Assembly: GCA_016214855.1 (NCBI GenBank)
Contig: JACRMT010000016.1
Location: 118,033 to 182,032, forward strand
Direction: 5' to 3'
Source: Nitrospirota bacterium
GTDB taxonomy: Bacteria > Nitrospirota > Thermodesulfovibrionia > Thermodesulfovibrionales > UBA6898
Length of the DNA stretch: 64,000 nucleotides
A program made the translations under genes and the position numbers. The notes under the pieces are model-generated. The model was not told where the DNA came from. It searched no databases and saw only the letters and a list, made by a program, of their open reading frames with translations. Numbering within the stretch: the first letter of the stretch is position 1; each line of letters opens with the position of its first letter. Positions 7,174-17,703 of this stretch are shown in pieces.

Positions 7174-7977
7174 ATGAAAAGAATAATCTATATCTTTCTT
7201 GCCATGCTCTTCCTGACGTTTCCTGGAGCAGCAGCATACGCAGAACAGGATTACATGATCGGACCTGATGATGTGGTCAAGGTGACGGTTTACAACCACC
7301 CTGACCTGACTGCTACAGACCGCGTAAGCGGCGAAGGCGTGATCATGCTGCCGCTCATAGGCGACGTGAAACTCGCAGGTCTCTCGGTTGAACAGGCAGC
7401 AAAGAAGATCAGTCGGCTCCTGAGCGACGGCTTTATCATGGACCCGAAGGTCTCGGTCTTTGTTATTGAGTTCCGGAGCCGCAAAATAATGATCATGGGG
7501 CAGGTCTTCCGCCCCGGCGTATTCACGCTCAGCGGCAGCACCACGTTTCTTGAACTGCTGACGCTCGCAGGAGGCCTGACCAAGGAGGCCGGCGACAAGG
7601 CCACGATCAAGCGCAAGACGCTCGATGCGGACAGGGAAAGGGAAGGTCTCATCACTATAGACCTCAGAAGACTGATCGATCAGGGTGATGCGTCGCTCGA
7701 TGTCATGCTCATGGACAATGACAGCATATACATTGCAAAGGCAGGTGTCTTCTACATCACCGGCGAGATACGAAAACCTGACGCGTACAAACATGAGGAA
7801 GGTCTTACGGTGATCAAGGCAGCGACCATGGCCGGCGGCTTCTCGGACAAGGCAGCTCCCGGAAGGATCAAGATCATCCGAAAAGTGGACAAAAAAGAGA
7901 AGGTGATCGAGCGTGCCGGCATGGACGAGCTGATCCTTCCTGACGACATTATCATCATACCGGAGAGTTTTTTCTGA
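7174..7977 (+). CDS. Polysaccharide export protein (Wza family)
   Basis: The product starts with a signal peptide (IIYIFLAMLFLTFPGAAAYA). A poly-export domain opens with DYMIGPDDVVKV, followed by SLBB-type beta-grasp modules at MIMGQVFRPGVF and FYITGEIRKPDAY. Wza-like proteins form the ring that carries exopolysaccharide through the periplasm and outer membrane. No lipobox Cys is present, unlike the second copy at 35645. I chose the ATG at 7174 because it gives a compact signal peptide; an in-frame ATG at 7153 lies before the -10 box. The gene overlaps wzc by one base, so the two are coupled. The substrate is unknown. Confidence 0.9.
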   Translation: MKRIIYIFLAMLFLTFPGAAAYAEQDYMIGPDDVVKVTVYNHPDLTATDRVSGEGVIMLPLIGDVKLAGLSVEQAAKKISRLLSDGFIMDPKVSVFVIEFRSRKIMIMGQVFRPGVFTLSGSTTFLELLTLAGGLTKEAGDKATIKRKTLDADREREGLITIDLRRLIDQGDASLDVMLMDNDSIYIAKAGVFYITGEIRKPDAYKHEEGLTVIKAATMAGGFSDKAAPGRIKIIRKVDKKEKVIERAGMDELILPDDIIIIPESFF

Positions 7978-10187
7978 TGTTCGAAGATAAAGAGATCCAC
8001 CTGCGCGATTACCTGCATGTTGTCTTAAAACACCGGCATAAGGCCCTGCAGTTCTTCGGCATCGTCTTTGCGCTGACACTGCTCGTCACGTTCTCGGCCA
8101 CGCCGGTCTATGTTGCAACCACAAAGGTCCTGATCGAAAAGAGCGAGCCTGCAAATCTTTCGCTCAATCCCTATGCCATGATGTATGATCCTGATTTCAG
8201 CGAGACCCAATTCCAGCTCATCAAGAGCTTTTCCGTTGCCCAGCGCGTTGTCAGGATGCTCGGACTCAACATGCGTCCTGATCCGGCAGAGGACAACAGC
8301 ACAAATATCGCGAGTGGAACATTCCGCTGGTTCCGCGATCTTATCTCGACAGTCCTCCATGTCGGAGGAGCAAGGCCGGTCCCTGCAACCTCTGACCCTG
8401 CTCCGTCAGAAACGCAGGCAGAAGACCCTCTCAGGCTCTATCAGCAGGCCAAGATAATCAGCGGGGCCATCACGGTCACGCCGGTAAAGAACAGCAAGAT
8501 CGTCAATATCAGCTTTGCATCTGCAGATCCGAAAAAGGCTGCGCTCATTGTCAATACCGTTGCCAAGGCCTATACCGACGAGGTTCTTGACATAAAGATG
8601 GGGTCTTCACAGTATGCCCTTAAATGGCTGACCGAGAAGGCTGATGAAGAGCGGGAGCGTCTCAACAAGACAGAGAAGGCACTCCAGGAATATATGCGCG
8701 ACAAGGATATCGCAACGCTTGAAAATAAGGTCACCATGGTGCCTGAACGCATGTCCGAGATCGCGATCAAACTCGCACAGTCCGAGACAAAGAGGAAAGA
8801 GCTGGAAACACTCTACAACGCCGTGAAGGTCTTCGCCGCGAACCCTGATGGCGCTGACGAGATCCCTGCCATTGCTGCTGATCCTGTCATGCAGTCCCTG
8901 AGGTCTCAGATCCTGAAGGCAGAACAGGCTGTCGCTGAACTTTCACAGAAATACGGTAAGCGGCATCCTGCCATGGTCACGGCGACGAACGATCTTGCGG
9001 TGCTCATGGACAAGAAACGGGAACAGGTCAGGCGCGTGGTCGCAACGATCAGGAACGAATACGAAATCGCCAGGTCAGGTGAGGAGAACCTGCGCAGACT
9101 GGCAGGGCAGGCAAAGGCTGAAACCCTGAGCCTCGGCGAAAAATTCGTCCAGTACGGCGTACTGAAGCGTGAGACCGAAACGAGCAGGGAACTCTTCGGA
9201 GCGATCGTAAAGAGGATCAAGGAGCAGGGCATAACGCAGGACATCAAGACCGTCACGGTCTGGGTGATCGAAAAGGCAGAGGTCCCTTCAAGCCCTGCGA
9301 AGCCGAACAAGTTCAGGAACATCCTCCTGGGTCTGGTCATCGGTCTGATGGGCGGTGTCGGACTGGCCTTTTTCATCGAGTATCTCGACAATACGGTAAA
9401 ATCAGCTGAAGATGTCGAGCAGAGGTTCGATGTTCCGGTACTGGGCACCATAGAACTTCTCGACGAGCAGAAGGGCCCGGCCGAGGATATTGTTCTGCGT
9501 GATCCTCATGCGAACATCTCCGAGAACTATCGGGCGATCAGGACCAGCATCATGCTCTCGACCGCAGACAAACCGCCGAAACATATCCTGGTTACGAGCA
9601 TTGCCCCGCAGGAAGGCAAGACCACCACAGCGGTGAATCTCGCGGCAATACTGGCGCAGTCCGGTCATAACGTGCTGCTTGTGGATGCAGACCTGCGCAG
9701 ACCGCGGCTCCGTCGGATCTTCAGGATCGAGAGCGATTCCGGCTTAAGCACTTATCTTGCCGGCACTTCTGCAATAGAGTTCATCGCCCCGGAAGGGGTT
9801 GAACACCTGCAGGTAGTACCTTCAGGCCCTGTGCCGCCGAACCCCTCTGAGCTGATCGGGTCGAAGCACCTGCAGGAACTTGTTGTTTCATTGGAAGAAA
9901 AATTCGATTTTGTGGTCTGGGACTCGCCGCCGCTCTTTGCTGCTGCAGAGAGTCTTGTGCTGAGCAGTATGCTGAGCGGAACGATCATTGTGACGCGCGC
10001 AGGCAAGACCACATACAAAGACCTTGAGCGCGGGATCAAATCTGTCCGTGATATAGAAGCACGTATCCTGGGCATTGTTATTAACGGTCTGGACATCAAG
10101 GATAACATGCGGTATAACTACCGGTATTATGGATACTACGGAGCGCAGGAACGTGAATCGGCCGGGAAGCTCCCGCATGAGCCCTGA
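7977..10187 (+). CDS. EPS chain-length determinant/tyrosine autokinase (Wzc family)
   Basis: The 736-residue protein has an N-terminal Wzz domain with a membrane segment near residues 26-47, a long coiled-coil periplasmic region, a second membrane segment (ILLGLVIGLMGGVGLAFFI) and a C-terminal BY-kinase. Kinase motifs are Walker A APQEGKTT, Walker A' LLVDADLRRPRL and the Walker B-like FVVWDSPPL. The last 30 residues hold a Tyr cluster (YNYRYYGYYG), the autophosphorylation tail. Wzc cycles between phosphorylated and free states to drive polymerisation and export. The matching phosphatase is probably the CpsB-type protein at 44181, in the other EPS module. Confidence 0.93.
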   Translation: MFEDKEIHLRDYLHVVLKHRHKALQFFGIVFALTLLVTFSATPVYVATTKVLIEKSEPANLSLNPYAMMYDPDFSETQFQLIKSFSVAQRVVRMLGLNMRPDPAEDNSTNIASGTFRWFRDLISTVLHVGGARPVPATSDPAPSETQAEDPLRLYQQAKIISGAITVTPVKNSKIVNISFASADPKKAALIVNTVAKAYTDEVLDIKMGSSQYALKWLTEKADEERERLNKTEKALQEYMRDKDIATLENKVTMVPERMSEIAIKLAQSETKRKELETLYNAVKVFAANPDGADEIPAIAADPVMQSLRSQILKAEQAVAELSQKYGKRHPAMVTATNDLAVLMDKKREQVRRVVATIRNEYEIARSGEENLRRLAGQAKAETLSLGEKFVQYGVLKRETETSRELFGAIVKRIKEQGITQDIKTVTVWVIEKAEVPSSPAKPNKFRNILLGLVIGLMGGVGLAFFIEYLDNTVKSAEDVEQRFDVPVLGTIELLDEQKGPAEDIVLRDPHANISENYRAIRTSIMLSTADKPPKHILVTSIAPQEGKTTTAVNLAAILAQSGHNVLLVDADLRRPRLRRIFRIESDSGLSTYLAGTSAIEFIAPEGVEHLQVVPSGPVPPNPSELIGSKHLQELVVSLEEKFDFVVWDSPPLFAAAESLVLSSMLSGTIIVTRAGKTTYKDLERGIKSVRDIEARILGIVINGLDIKDNMRYNYRYYGYYGAQERESAGKLPHEP

Positions 10188-10247
10188 TACCCTTGTCTCC
10201 CCTGCCGTAAGCACGAAAAAGTCCTGCTCCATGCTGCCAGCCCCGGC

Positions 10248-12608
10248 GTGAAAGCTGTCACCGAAACCACTGTCTTTCGCATCTTCCTCGGCACGCTGAT
10301 ATTCTGCCCTCTTGCGTTCGGCACGGTCGAGACCTGGTCTCTTCTGATCATGGAAGCAGGGGTCTTCTCAGCCCTGGCACTGTATTTCATCAGGGAACAG
10401 AGGCATCGCGCCATTCTGAAGGTGCCTGGCGTTATGCCACTTGCAGCACTGCTCTGCTATATGCTTTTCCAGGCTGTTCCTCTGCCGCCTGCTGTAATAG
10501 AGAAGATATCCCCTGCGACGTTTGAGCTCTATCAACAGTCCGTCTGGATCGTTGAGCCAGGAACATGGGCAACGCTCTCCGTGTACCCGAAGGGGACTGT
10601 TTCCGAGTTCCTGAGGTTCGCTTCCTATGCGGGCGTCTATCTCCTGACAACGCAGTTCCTGTCTGACAATGGCCGGCTCAGAAGAACCGTTGATCTGCTT
10701 ACGGCTTTCGCCGGAGCACTGGCATTCTTTTCGATCATTCAGCATCTGGTGTCCAACGGGAAGATCTACTGGGTCAGAGAACTTACCCAGGGCGGTACGC
10801 CCTTCGGTCCGTACGTCAACCGGAACCACTTTGCCGGGCTGATGGGTATGCTCTTCCCCATCGTAATGGTAAGTTTTCTCCTTTCACGTCCTTCCTCCCG
10901 TGAGGGATCGCTCCGCAAAAAGGTCTCTGACCTCATAGACAGATCTCTCAGGAATGTCCATCTTGTTCATGGCCTCGGTGCAATTGTCGTTGCGCTCTCG
11001 ATATTCCTGAGCCTCTCCCGCGGCGGCATTCTGAGCCTCTGCGTCTCTCTGTCTCTCCTGGCCTTTCTTCTGAGCAGACGGATCAGCTCCCGAAAGGGAC
11101 GGCTGCTTCTCATGGCAACGGTCATGGTGATCCTGTACGCGGTCGGATGGTTCGGCTGGACGCCCGTATTCGAGCGTTTCAGGGGGATCAGGACCCCTCA
11201 GGGGGAGATCTCCGAACTGCGTCTTGATATATGGAAGGACAGCCTTGGCATTGTGCGTGACTTCCCCCTGACCGGAACAGGTGCCGGTTCTTTTATGCAG
11301 GTGTACCCTGCGTACCGGACGATACGCGGCGAGGGGATCGCTGATCATGCGCATAACGATCATCTTGAACTTCTGACTGACAACGGCCTCATCGGTGCGG
11401 GCCTCTTCGCATGGTTCATTGCCGCAGTGCTGATCAGGTCATACAAGGCCTTTCTGAAAAGAACGGACAGATACGCGCGTCACCTTTTCGTTGGTGCTCT
11501 TGCAGGCATGACCGCATTCCTTCTGCACGGCATCACAGACTTCAATCTGTTTATCGGCGCCAACGGCCTCTATCTGTTTCTGCTGTCAGGCCTTCTGGTA
11601 AACGCAGCCCACCTGCCGGCTGCCGGCGAAGGATCTCTGCCAACGGCTGCGGCCGGACGTTCCGCGCGCAGGGCCATTGCCTGGGGCTCCGGAGGACTGC
11701 TGCTTCTGAGCGTTCTGTTCAATATGGGACAGATGCTCGGTATGATACTGCAGACCGAGGCCGCGGCCATATCTCTCAGCAGAGCGTCTGCGGACACTAT
11801 TTCGTATTATCGCGACACCCTTGTCAGGGCGTCTTTTCTTGACCCCCTTGAGCCTTCTCATCACTATCTGACCGGTCGTGCAGCTGCAGAACGTTCAGAC
11901 GGGCTCTCCGCGCGCCGCAGTTGTCTCAGCGCGGTACGCCTTTCGCCCTCGAATGCAGGATATCTGCAGGCGCTGGGATCAGCATTAGATAAAACCGGTG
12001 ATACTGCGTCAGCCGGCAAGCTCTTTGCCGCAGGCGTTGCCCGTGCGCGAACCAATTCGGCTGTGATAAGGCAATACGGCAGTTTTCTTCTGAGTACGGG
12101 GAAAAAAGAGGACGCCCTTGTTCAGTTCAGAACCGCACTTTCCCTTGAGCCGCAAAAGATACGGGACTATACAGCATCCCTTGTGCTTGAAGGTCTGTCC
12201 GATACGGAAATTCTGGGCATCCTGCCGGAAACTGCAGAGGCCTATATCTCATTCGCAGAATATCTCGATGCAACAGGCAGTCAGGAAAAAGCGCTCTCTG
12301 CGTATGAAAAGGCAGCTGTCCAACTGAGCAGGAACCGCCCCGAATCCGCCGGGATCTACTGGCGGATCTCACAGTTCGCGGCAAGGAAGTCCCGCGTGGA
12401 AGAGGCACTCTCGGTGCTGCGGTCTGCCGGCGAGCGTTTTCCGAAAGATATCGCAATCATGCTGGCGATGGCAGGCTATTATGAAAAATTAGACCTCACA
12501 GACCAGGCTGCAGCCGCTTACCGCAAGATCATCAGCCTTGATCCGGAAAACAGGAGGGCAAAAAAACGGCTGAGAGAGATCACCGGAGAGACAGCTGCCA
12601 GGCCCTGA
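10248..12608 (+). CDS. O-antigen ligase/polymerase with C-terminal TPR region
   Basis: The N-terminal 440 residues contain about ten or more membrane segments with the Wzy_C/O-antigen-ligase signature LTGTGAGSF and the HAHNDHLELL loop. The C-terminal 300 residues are helical repeats of TPR type (for example the block SAGKLFAAGVARARTN). The family transfers or polymerises undecaprenyl-linked sugar chains on the periplasmic face. The start is GTG at 10248, 60 bases after wzc; no in-frame ATG fits. The ligase domain closely resembles the one at 41725, including an almost identical FGPYVNRNHFAG stretch, but that copy lacks the TPR part. Whether it ligates or polymerises cannot be told from sequence. 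Confidence 0.88.
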   Translation: MKAVTETTVFRIFLGTLIFCPLAFGTVETWSLLIMEAGVFSALALYFIREQRHRAILKVPGVMPLAALLCYMLFQAVPLPPAVIEKISPATFELYQQSVWIVEPGTWATLSVYPKGTVSEFLRFASYAGVYLLTTQFLSDNGRLRRTVDLLTAFAGALAFFSIIQHLVSNGKIYWVRELTQGGTPFGPYVNRNHFAGLMGMLFPIVMVSFLLSRPSSREGSLRKKVSDLIDRSLRNVHLVHGLGAIVVALSIFLSLSRGGILSLCVSLSLLAFLLSRRISSRKGRLLLMATVMVILYAVGWFGWTPVFERFRGIRTPQGEISELRLDIWKDSLGIVRDFPLTGTGAGSFMQVYPAYRTIRGEGIADHAHNDHLELLTDNGLIGAGLFAWFIAAVLIRSYKAFLKRTDRYARHLFVGALAGMTAFLLHGITDFNLFIGANGLYLFLLSGLLVNAAHLPAAGEGSLPTAAAGRSARRAIAWGSGGLLLLSVLFNMGQMLGMILQTEAAAISLSRASADTISYYRDTLVRASFLDPLEPSHHYLTGRAAAERSDGLSARRSCLSAVRLSPSNAGYLQALGSALDKTGDTASAGKLFAAGVARARTNSAVIRQYGSFLLSTGKKEDALVQFRTALSLEPQKIRDYTASLVLEGLSDTEILGILPETAEAYISFAEYLDATGSQEKALSAYEKAAVQLSRNRPESAGIYWRISQFAARKSRVEEALSVLRSAGERFPKDIAIMLAMAGYYEKLDLTDQAAAAYRKIISLDPENRRAKKRLREITGETAARP

Positions 12609-12614
12609 GGCGCT

Positions 12615-13715
<1,101 letters not shown>

Positions 13716-13749
13716 TTATGCTAAAAGAAATCAATTTACGGAGGATACC

Positions 13750-14091
13750 ATGTTGAAAATTTCTGATAATGCGGCCGAAAAGGCCAAAGAGATACTCAAG
13801 GCTGAGGGCAAAGAGGGCTGGGGACTGAGGATATTCGTTCAGGGCGGCGGCTGCTGCGGACCAAGCTACGGCATGGATATTGATGAGAACGCAGCTGCAG
13901 GCGACCAGACCGTCGAGAAGAACGGGCTGAAGGTCTTTGTCAATGACGAGACATTTGCAAGCCTGGCAGAAAAAGAGATCGACTTCATCAAGACCGAACA
14001 GGGTGAAGGCTTTGTGATCAATAACCTTGGTGGTGAAGCTCCCTCCTGCGGCACAGGATGCGGTTCCGGCTGCGGCAGCAGCTGCGACTAA
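13750..14091 (+). CDS. HesB/IscA-like iron-sulfur protein
   Basis: The preferred ATG at 13750 follows ACGGAGG with good spacing, giving 113 residues. The N-terminal helix (AAEKAKEIL) and GWGLRIFVQGGGCCGPSYGM belong to the HesB-like fold. The usual A-type CxC tail is replaced by a Gly/Cys-rich end (CGTGCGSGCGSSC). A-type proteins carry Fe-S clusters to apoenzymes; the altered tail makes metal binding likely but the carrier role less certain. It lies nine bases before hemB and may share its mRNA. Confidence 0.82.
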   Translation: MLKISDNAAEKAKEILKAEGKEGWGLRIFVQGGGCCGPSYGMDIDENAAAGDQTVEKNGLKVFVNDETFASLAEKEIDFIKTEQGEGFVINNLGGEAPSCGTGCGSGCGSSCD

Positions 14092-14100
14092 GAATCGCCC

Positions 14101-15072
14101 GTGTTTCCGTATCAGAGGCCAAGAAGGCTCAGAAAGAACGAAACGATCCGGAGGATGGTGAGGGAAACCTCGCTTTCTCCGGATAACTTCATCTACCCGC
14201 TTTTTATCACGTATGGCAAAAATGTCCGCAAAGAGATCAAGTCCATGCCCGGCTGCTATCAGGAGTCTGTGGACATGGCCGTTAAACATGCCAAAGAGGT
14301 CTATGCTCTCGGCATACCTGCGATCATCCTCTTCGGCATTCCTGAGCATAAGGACGAGATCGGATCAGGGGCCTTTGATCCCCACGGCGAAGTCCAGAAG
14401 GCCATCAGGGCCATCAAGAATAAAGTGCCGGATCTGTATGTCATTACTGATGTCTGCATGTGCGAATACACGAGTCACGGCCACTGCGGCATCGTAAAAA
14501 ACGGCGAGGTCCAGAATGATCCGACCCTTGAACTGCTGGCCAGGGAAGCCCTTTCCCATGCAGAAGCGGGTGCAGACATGGTTGCCCCTTCTGATATGAT
14601 GGACAACCGGGTCGAGGCAATCAGGCTGGCCCTGGATGAAAATGGTTTCTCTGAACTGCCGATCATGAGCTATGCTGCAAAATATGCCTCTGCCTTTTAT
14701 GGCCCGTTCAGGGAAGCAGCAGAATCAGTACCCCAGTTTGGCGACCGCCGCTCTTATCAGATGGACCCCGCCAACAGGAGAGAGGCACTTAAGGAAGTTG
14801 CTCTCGATATCGAAGAAGGTGCAGACATCGTGATGGTGAAGCCTGCCATGACCTATCTCGACATAATCTCTGACATAAAAGAGAGCTTTGATCTTCCGGT
14901 CGCCGCGTACAACGTGAGCGGCGAATATTCCTGCATCAAGGCTGCGGCAAAGATGGGCTGGATAGACGAAGAGCGCGCGATGATGGAACTGCTCACCTCG
15001 ATCAAACGCGCCGGCGCTGATCTGATTCTCACTTATTTTGCCAAGGACGCGGCAAGGGTTTTAAACAGATAG
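14101..15072 (+). CDS. hemB: Porphobilinogen synthase (delta-aminolevulinic acid dehydratase)
   Basis: The 323-residue product is full length and matches HemB throughout. Active-site lysines are in SYAAKYAS and MVKPAMTY. The zinc-site motif [14 protein letters not shown] has three Cys, so this is the zinc-dependent type. HemB joins two 5-aminolevulinate molecules into porphobilinogen for heme and other tetrapyrroles. The start is GTG at 14101, nine bases after the HesB-like gene. The heme made would serve the cytochrome and heme-sensor proteins in this window. Confidence 0.97.
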   Translation: MFPYQRPRRLRKNETIRRMVRETSLSPDNFIYPLFITYGKNVRKEIKSMPGCYQESVDMAVKHAKEVYALGIPAIILFGIPEHKDEIGSGAFDPHGEVQKAIRAIKNKVPDLYVITDVCMCEYTSHGHCGIVKNGEVQNDPTLELLAREALSHAEAGADMVAPSDMMDNRVEAIRLALDENGFSELPIMSYAAKYASAFYGPFREAAESVPQFGDRRSYQMDPANRREALKEVALDIEEGADIVMVKPAMTYLDIISDIKESFDLPVAAYNVSGEYSCIKAAAKMGWIDEERAMMELLTSIKRAGADLILTYFAKDAARVLNR

Positions 15073-15095
15073 CCGTTCAGCACCCCTCGGTTGCG

Positions 15096-17018
15096 TCAAG
15101 CTTGCCGGTCTAAGATCTCCCGTATCTTGTTCAGAAGATCGTGCGGAGTAACCGGCTTGGAGATGAAGTCCATTTTCCCTTCCAGCACCCCTTTTGTGCT
15201 GATCACATCTGCCGTATACCCGCTGCTGAACAGGACTTTCATGCCGGGATTTGTCCGGGTGATCTCATCATAGACCTCTTTCCCGTTCTTCCTGGGCATG
15301 ATGACATCGAGAATGACAAGTTTGATCCTGTCTTCATTTTCCCTGAACTTATGAAGTGCCTCCTCTCCATCGCCCGCTGTTATGACCGTATAGCTGAACC
15401 CTTCAAGCACGCTTCGTATAAGGCCCCTGACTTCTTCATTGTCCTCGGCAACCAGTATGGTCTCTTTCCCGCCCCTCGGCATCGTCACTGCTGCTTCAGT
15501 CACTGCAGTCACTGCAGTCACTGCAGTCACTGCCTCACTCAGGGGCAGATAGATCCGGAACGTGGAACCTTTTCCCATTTCGCTGTATACATTAATATGG
15601 CCGTTGTGCTGCTTGATGATCCCATATGCCATTGAAAGACCTAATCCTGTACCTCTGCCGATCCCTTTGGTCGTAAAAAAAGGGTCAAAAATCTTCTGCC
15701 TGGTCTCGTCGTCCATTCCCACTCCGGTATCAGTTACCGATATAAGTGCGTACATGCCAGGTTTTTCTATAATGTTTGCTGCAATATAGTCATCACCCAA
15801 CTGCACCGCTTCCGTACTGATCGACAAGTGTCCTCCATCAGGCATTGCATCACGCGCATTCGTACAAAGATTCATCAGCACCTGACCGATCTGGCCAGGA
15901 TCTACAACGACTGAAAGATCCCTGTCCGCAAGATACGTTTCGAACTCAACGTCTTCGCCGATAAGTCTGCCCAGCATCTTCTCCATCCCCTGAATGAGCT
16001 GGTTCAGATCGATCTGTTTCGGGCTTATTATCTGTTTGCGGCTGAATGCCAGCAGCTGCTTTGTCAGATCAGCAGATTTTTCCGAAGAATTTAATATCTC
16101 TGCCACATACGTTTTCAGCGGACTATCCTGATCGACCTGCATATCAAGAAGGCTTGCGTACCCGATGATCGCCTGAAGCATATTATTGAAGTCATGCGCA
16201 ATCCCGCCGGCAAGATGCCCGATAGCCTCCATCTTCTGTGCCTGAAGCAGTTGCGCTTCAAGCTTCTGTCTTTCCGTTTCCGTTCTCTTGCGCTCGATAT
16301 TTCTGTCTTCAATATGGCCTATCATGGCATTAAAGTCATCGACAAGCTGACCCACCTCATCATTGCCGAGCTTTTCAACCCGCAGCGAAAAATCCTGCTG
16401 GCCCGATATGCGTCTGGCAGCAGCAGACAGCGACAGGATAGGTTCTGATATCATCCTCTGCATAGGTGAGATCATCACGAAAAAGACAGCCATCGAGATC
16501 AGCACAACAACTCCCATCATGGACAGGGCAAACAGCCTGATCCTGCCAGCCTCGCGCATATCATCATACAGGGTGATCGATCCGATAACGCTGCCTGCCA
16601 TCATGATATTTTCATGTATCATCAGATATCCGTCAGGAGCCTCGTCACTGGCATCTGCATTAGCGGCCTTTCCGGTTGAAAGGTCTTTCGAAAGCGTTCC
16701 ATATGCAGCAAAAACTTCACCCCTTAGATCCTTGACTACGGCATAGGTGACAGAAGGTTTTGCAGACAGGGCATTAAGAACACGGTCAGCATCCTCCGGT
16801 ATGCGGAAAGCAAGAGATGCTTCGCAATTGCGGGCCATAATCTTTGCAAGGCTTTTGCTTCCCTCTTCATGAGACCTGCGGAAATGACTTGTCGTCATAA
16901 CATAAAAGATAATGCAGGCGATCAGCACCGCTGTGGTGCCGGCGGTCAGCAGAAGCACCGAGAGCTTCTTCCTGATCGTCATGTTGCGAAACGTTGCTGC
17001 CAGCGTACCAAGCGACAT
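15096..17018 (-). CDS. Hybrid sensor histidine kinase with C-terminal receiver
   Basis: The order is membrane segment (about 18-38), periplasmic sensor, second membrane segment (MMGVVVLISMAVFFVM), HAMP, coiled coil, HisKA with GGIAHDFNNML, HATPase (GMGKGST-like GRGTGLGLSMAYG) and a receiver with the phosphoacceptor in LVILDVIMPRK. A repeat-encoded Ala-Val-Thr linker joins kinase and receiver. It follows the YfiR-like and TonB receptor genes with tiny gaps, a common operon that probably links nutrient uptake or envelope stress to signalling. No DNA-binding response regulator is next to it. Confidence 0.9.
   Translation of the reverse strand: MSLGTLAATFRNMTIRKKLSVLLLTAGTTAVLIACIIFYVMTTSHFRRSHEEGSKSLAKIMARNCEASLAFRIPEDADRVLNALSAKPSVTYAVVKDLRGEVFAAYGTLSKDLSTGKAANADASDEAPDGYLMIHENIMMAGSVIGSITLYDDMREAGRIRLFALSMMGVVVLISMAVFFVMISPMQRMISEPILSLSAAARRISGQQDFSLRVEKLGNDEVGQLVDDFNAMIGHIEDRNIERKRTETERQKLEAQLLQAQKMEAIGHLAGGIAHDFNNMLQAIIGYASLLDMQVDQDSPLKTYVAEILNSSEKSADLTKQLLAFSRKQIISPKQIDLNQLIQGMEKMLGRLIGEDVEFETYLADRDLSVVVDPGQIGQVLMNLCTNARDAMPDGGHLSISTEAVQLGDDYIAANIIEKPGMYALISVTDTGVGMDDETRQKIFDPFFTTKGIGRGTGLGLSMAYGIIKQHNGHINVYSEMGKGSTFRIYLPLSEAVTAVTAVTAVTEAAVTMPRGGKETILVAEDNEEVRGLIRSVLEGFSYTVITAGDGEEALHKFRENEDRIKLVILDVIMPRKNGKEVYDEITRTNPGMKVLFSSGYTADVISTKGVLEGKMDFISKPVTPHDLLNKIREILDRQA
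15497..15532 (-). repeat. Four exact copies of a 9-bp unit in the kinase-receiver linker
   Basis: Four tandem copies of CAGTCACTG (plus strand) encode Ala-Val-Thr repeats between the kinase and receiver domains. A unit of nine bases keeps the frame when copies are gained or lost, so only linker length would change. Confidence 0.9.
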
Positions 17019-17019
17019 A

Positions 17020-17703
17020 TCAGCGGCCGTCCACGATCCTCACCGCAATATTGAGCAGCTGTGAACTGAAGCGAAGCCCGGCCCGGTCAGCAGGAGTCCG
17101 GTTGATCGACCATCGGATCTTTCCCCCGCTCTGCACAAGATTGACCATGCCGCCTGAGGAGAGAAAATTCTCGCTGTCTGCAACCGTGAGCACCGGGGCA
17201 TCTCTGAGGCCCGCAGTGATCTTTCTGAAATTGCTCTTTTCCGATGCGCTCACAAAAAGCAGATGACATGAGCCCAGATCCATATCTTCCTGGTAAGCCC
17301 CGTATTGGATGACCTTTACCGGTTTCATTCCGCTGTTTCGGACATCTGCCTGCAGTACGTCCAGGGCATCGCCAAACGGGGATTCACCGACAACACCGAT
17401 CACCATAGCTCCGTCTTTTGAGATCAGACGTTTCGATGGGGGCCACTGAACAAACTGCAGAAAATTATAAAGGTAGACTGCTTTGAGCTCATACTCTTTC
17501 ACAGACTGCTGCTGTGCATAGCTGACCCGCTGCAGCGGCACTGCCCAGACAAACGAAAAGAGCGAACTCAGGAAGGCCGCCAGAATAGCAAATCTGCTGA
17601 ATTGCGAATATCCTGCCCATTTTCTTGTCCTGGCAGTCCTGCTCTGAAAAGGAGGCAGGGGAGACTGAGCAAAATTCAGCAGATATCTGTCAGGATAGCG
17701 CAT
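17020..17703 (-). CDS. YfiR-like periplasmic protein (DUF4154)
   Basis: After a long basic N-terminus and a membrane segment (FAILAAFLSSLFSFVWA) the protein carries the YfiR core: YELKAVYLYNFLQFVQWP at its start, IGVVGESPFGD in the middle and the closing IRWSINRTPADRAGL. YfiR family members are periplasmic partners of membrane signalling proteins. The ATG overlaps the stop of the TonB receptor gene (TAATG) and the kinase gene follows after one base, so the three are one operon. It likely modulates the neighbouring kinase. Confidence 0.85.
   Translation of the reverse strand: MRYPDRYLLNFAQSPLPPFQSRTARTRKWAGYSQFSRFAILAAFLSSLFSFVWAVPLQRVSYAQQQSVKEYELKAVYLYNFLQFVQWPPSKRLISKDGAMVIGVVGESPFGDALDVLQADVRNSGMKPVKVIQYGAYQEDMDLGSCHLLFVSASEKSNFRKITAGLRDAPVLTVADSENFLSSGGMVNLVQSGGKIRWSINRTPADRAGLRFSSQLLNIAVRIVDGR

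Noticed and set aside
7030..8079. A 349-codon minus-strand frame over the Wza region
   Set aside because: It opposes clear Wza coding and shows no domain.
5477..12608. Exosortase/PEP-CTERM system
   Set aside because: The barrel and Wza/Wzc genes resemble those of exosortase loci, but no exosortase and no PEP-CTERM tail is present in the window.
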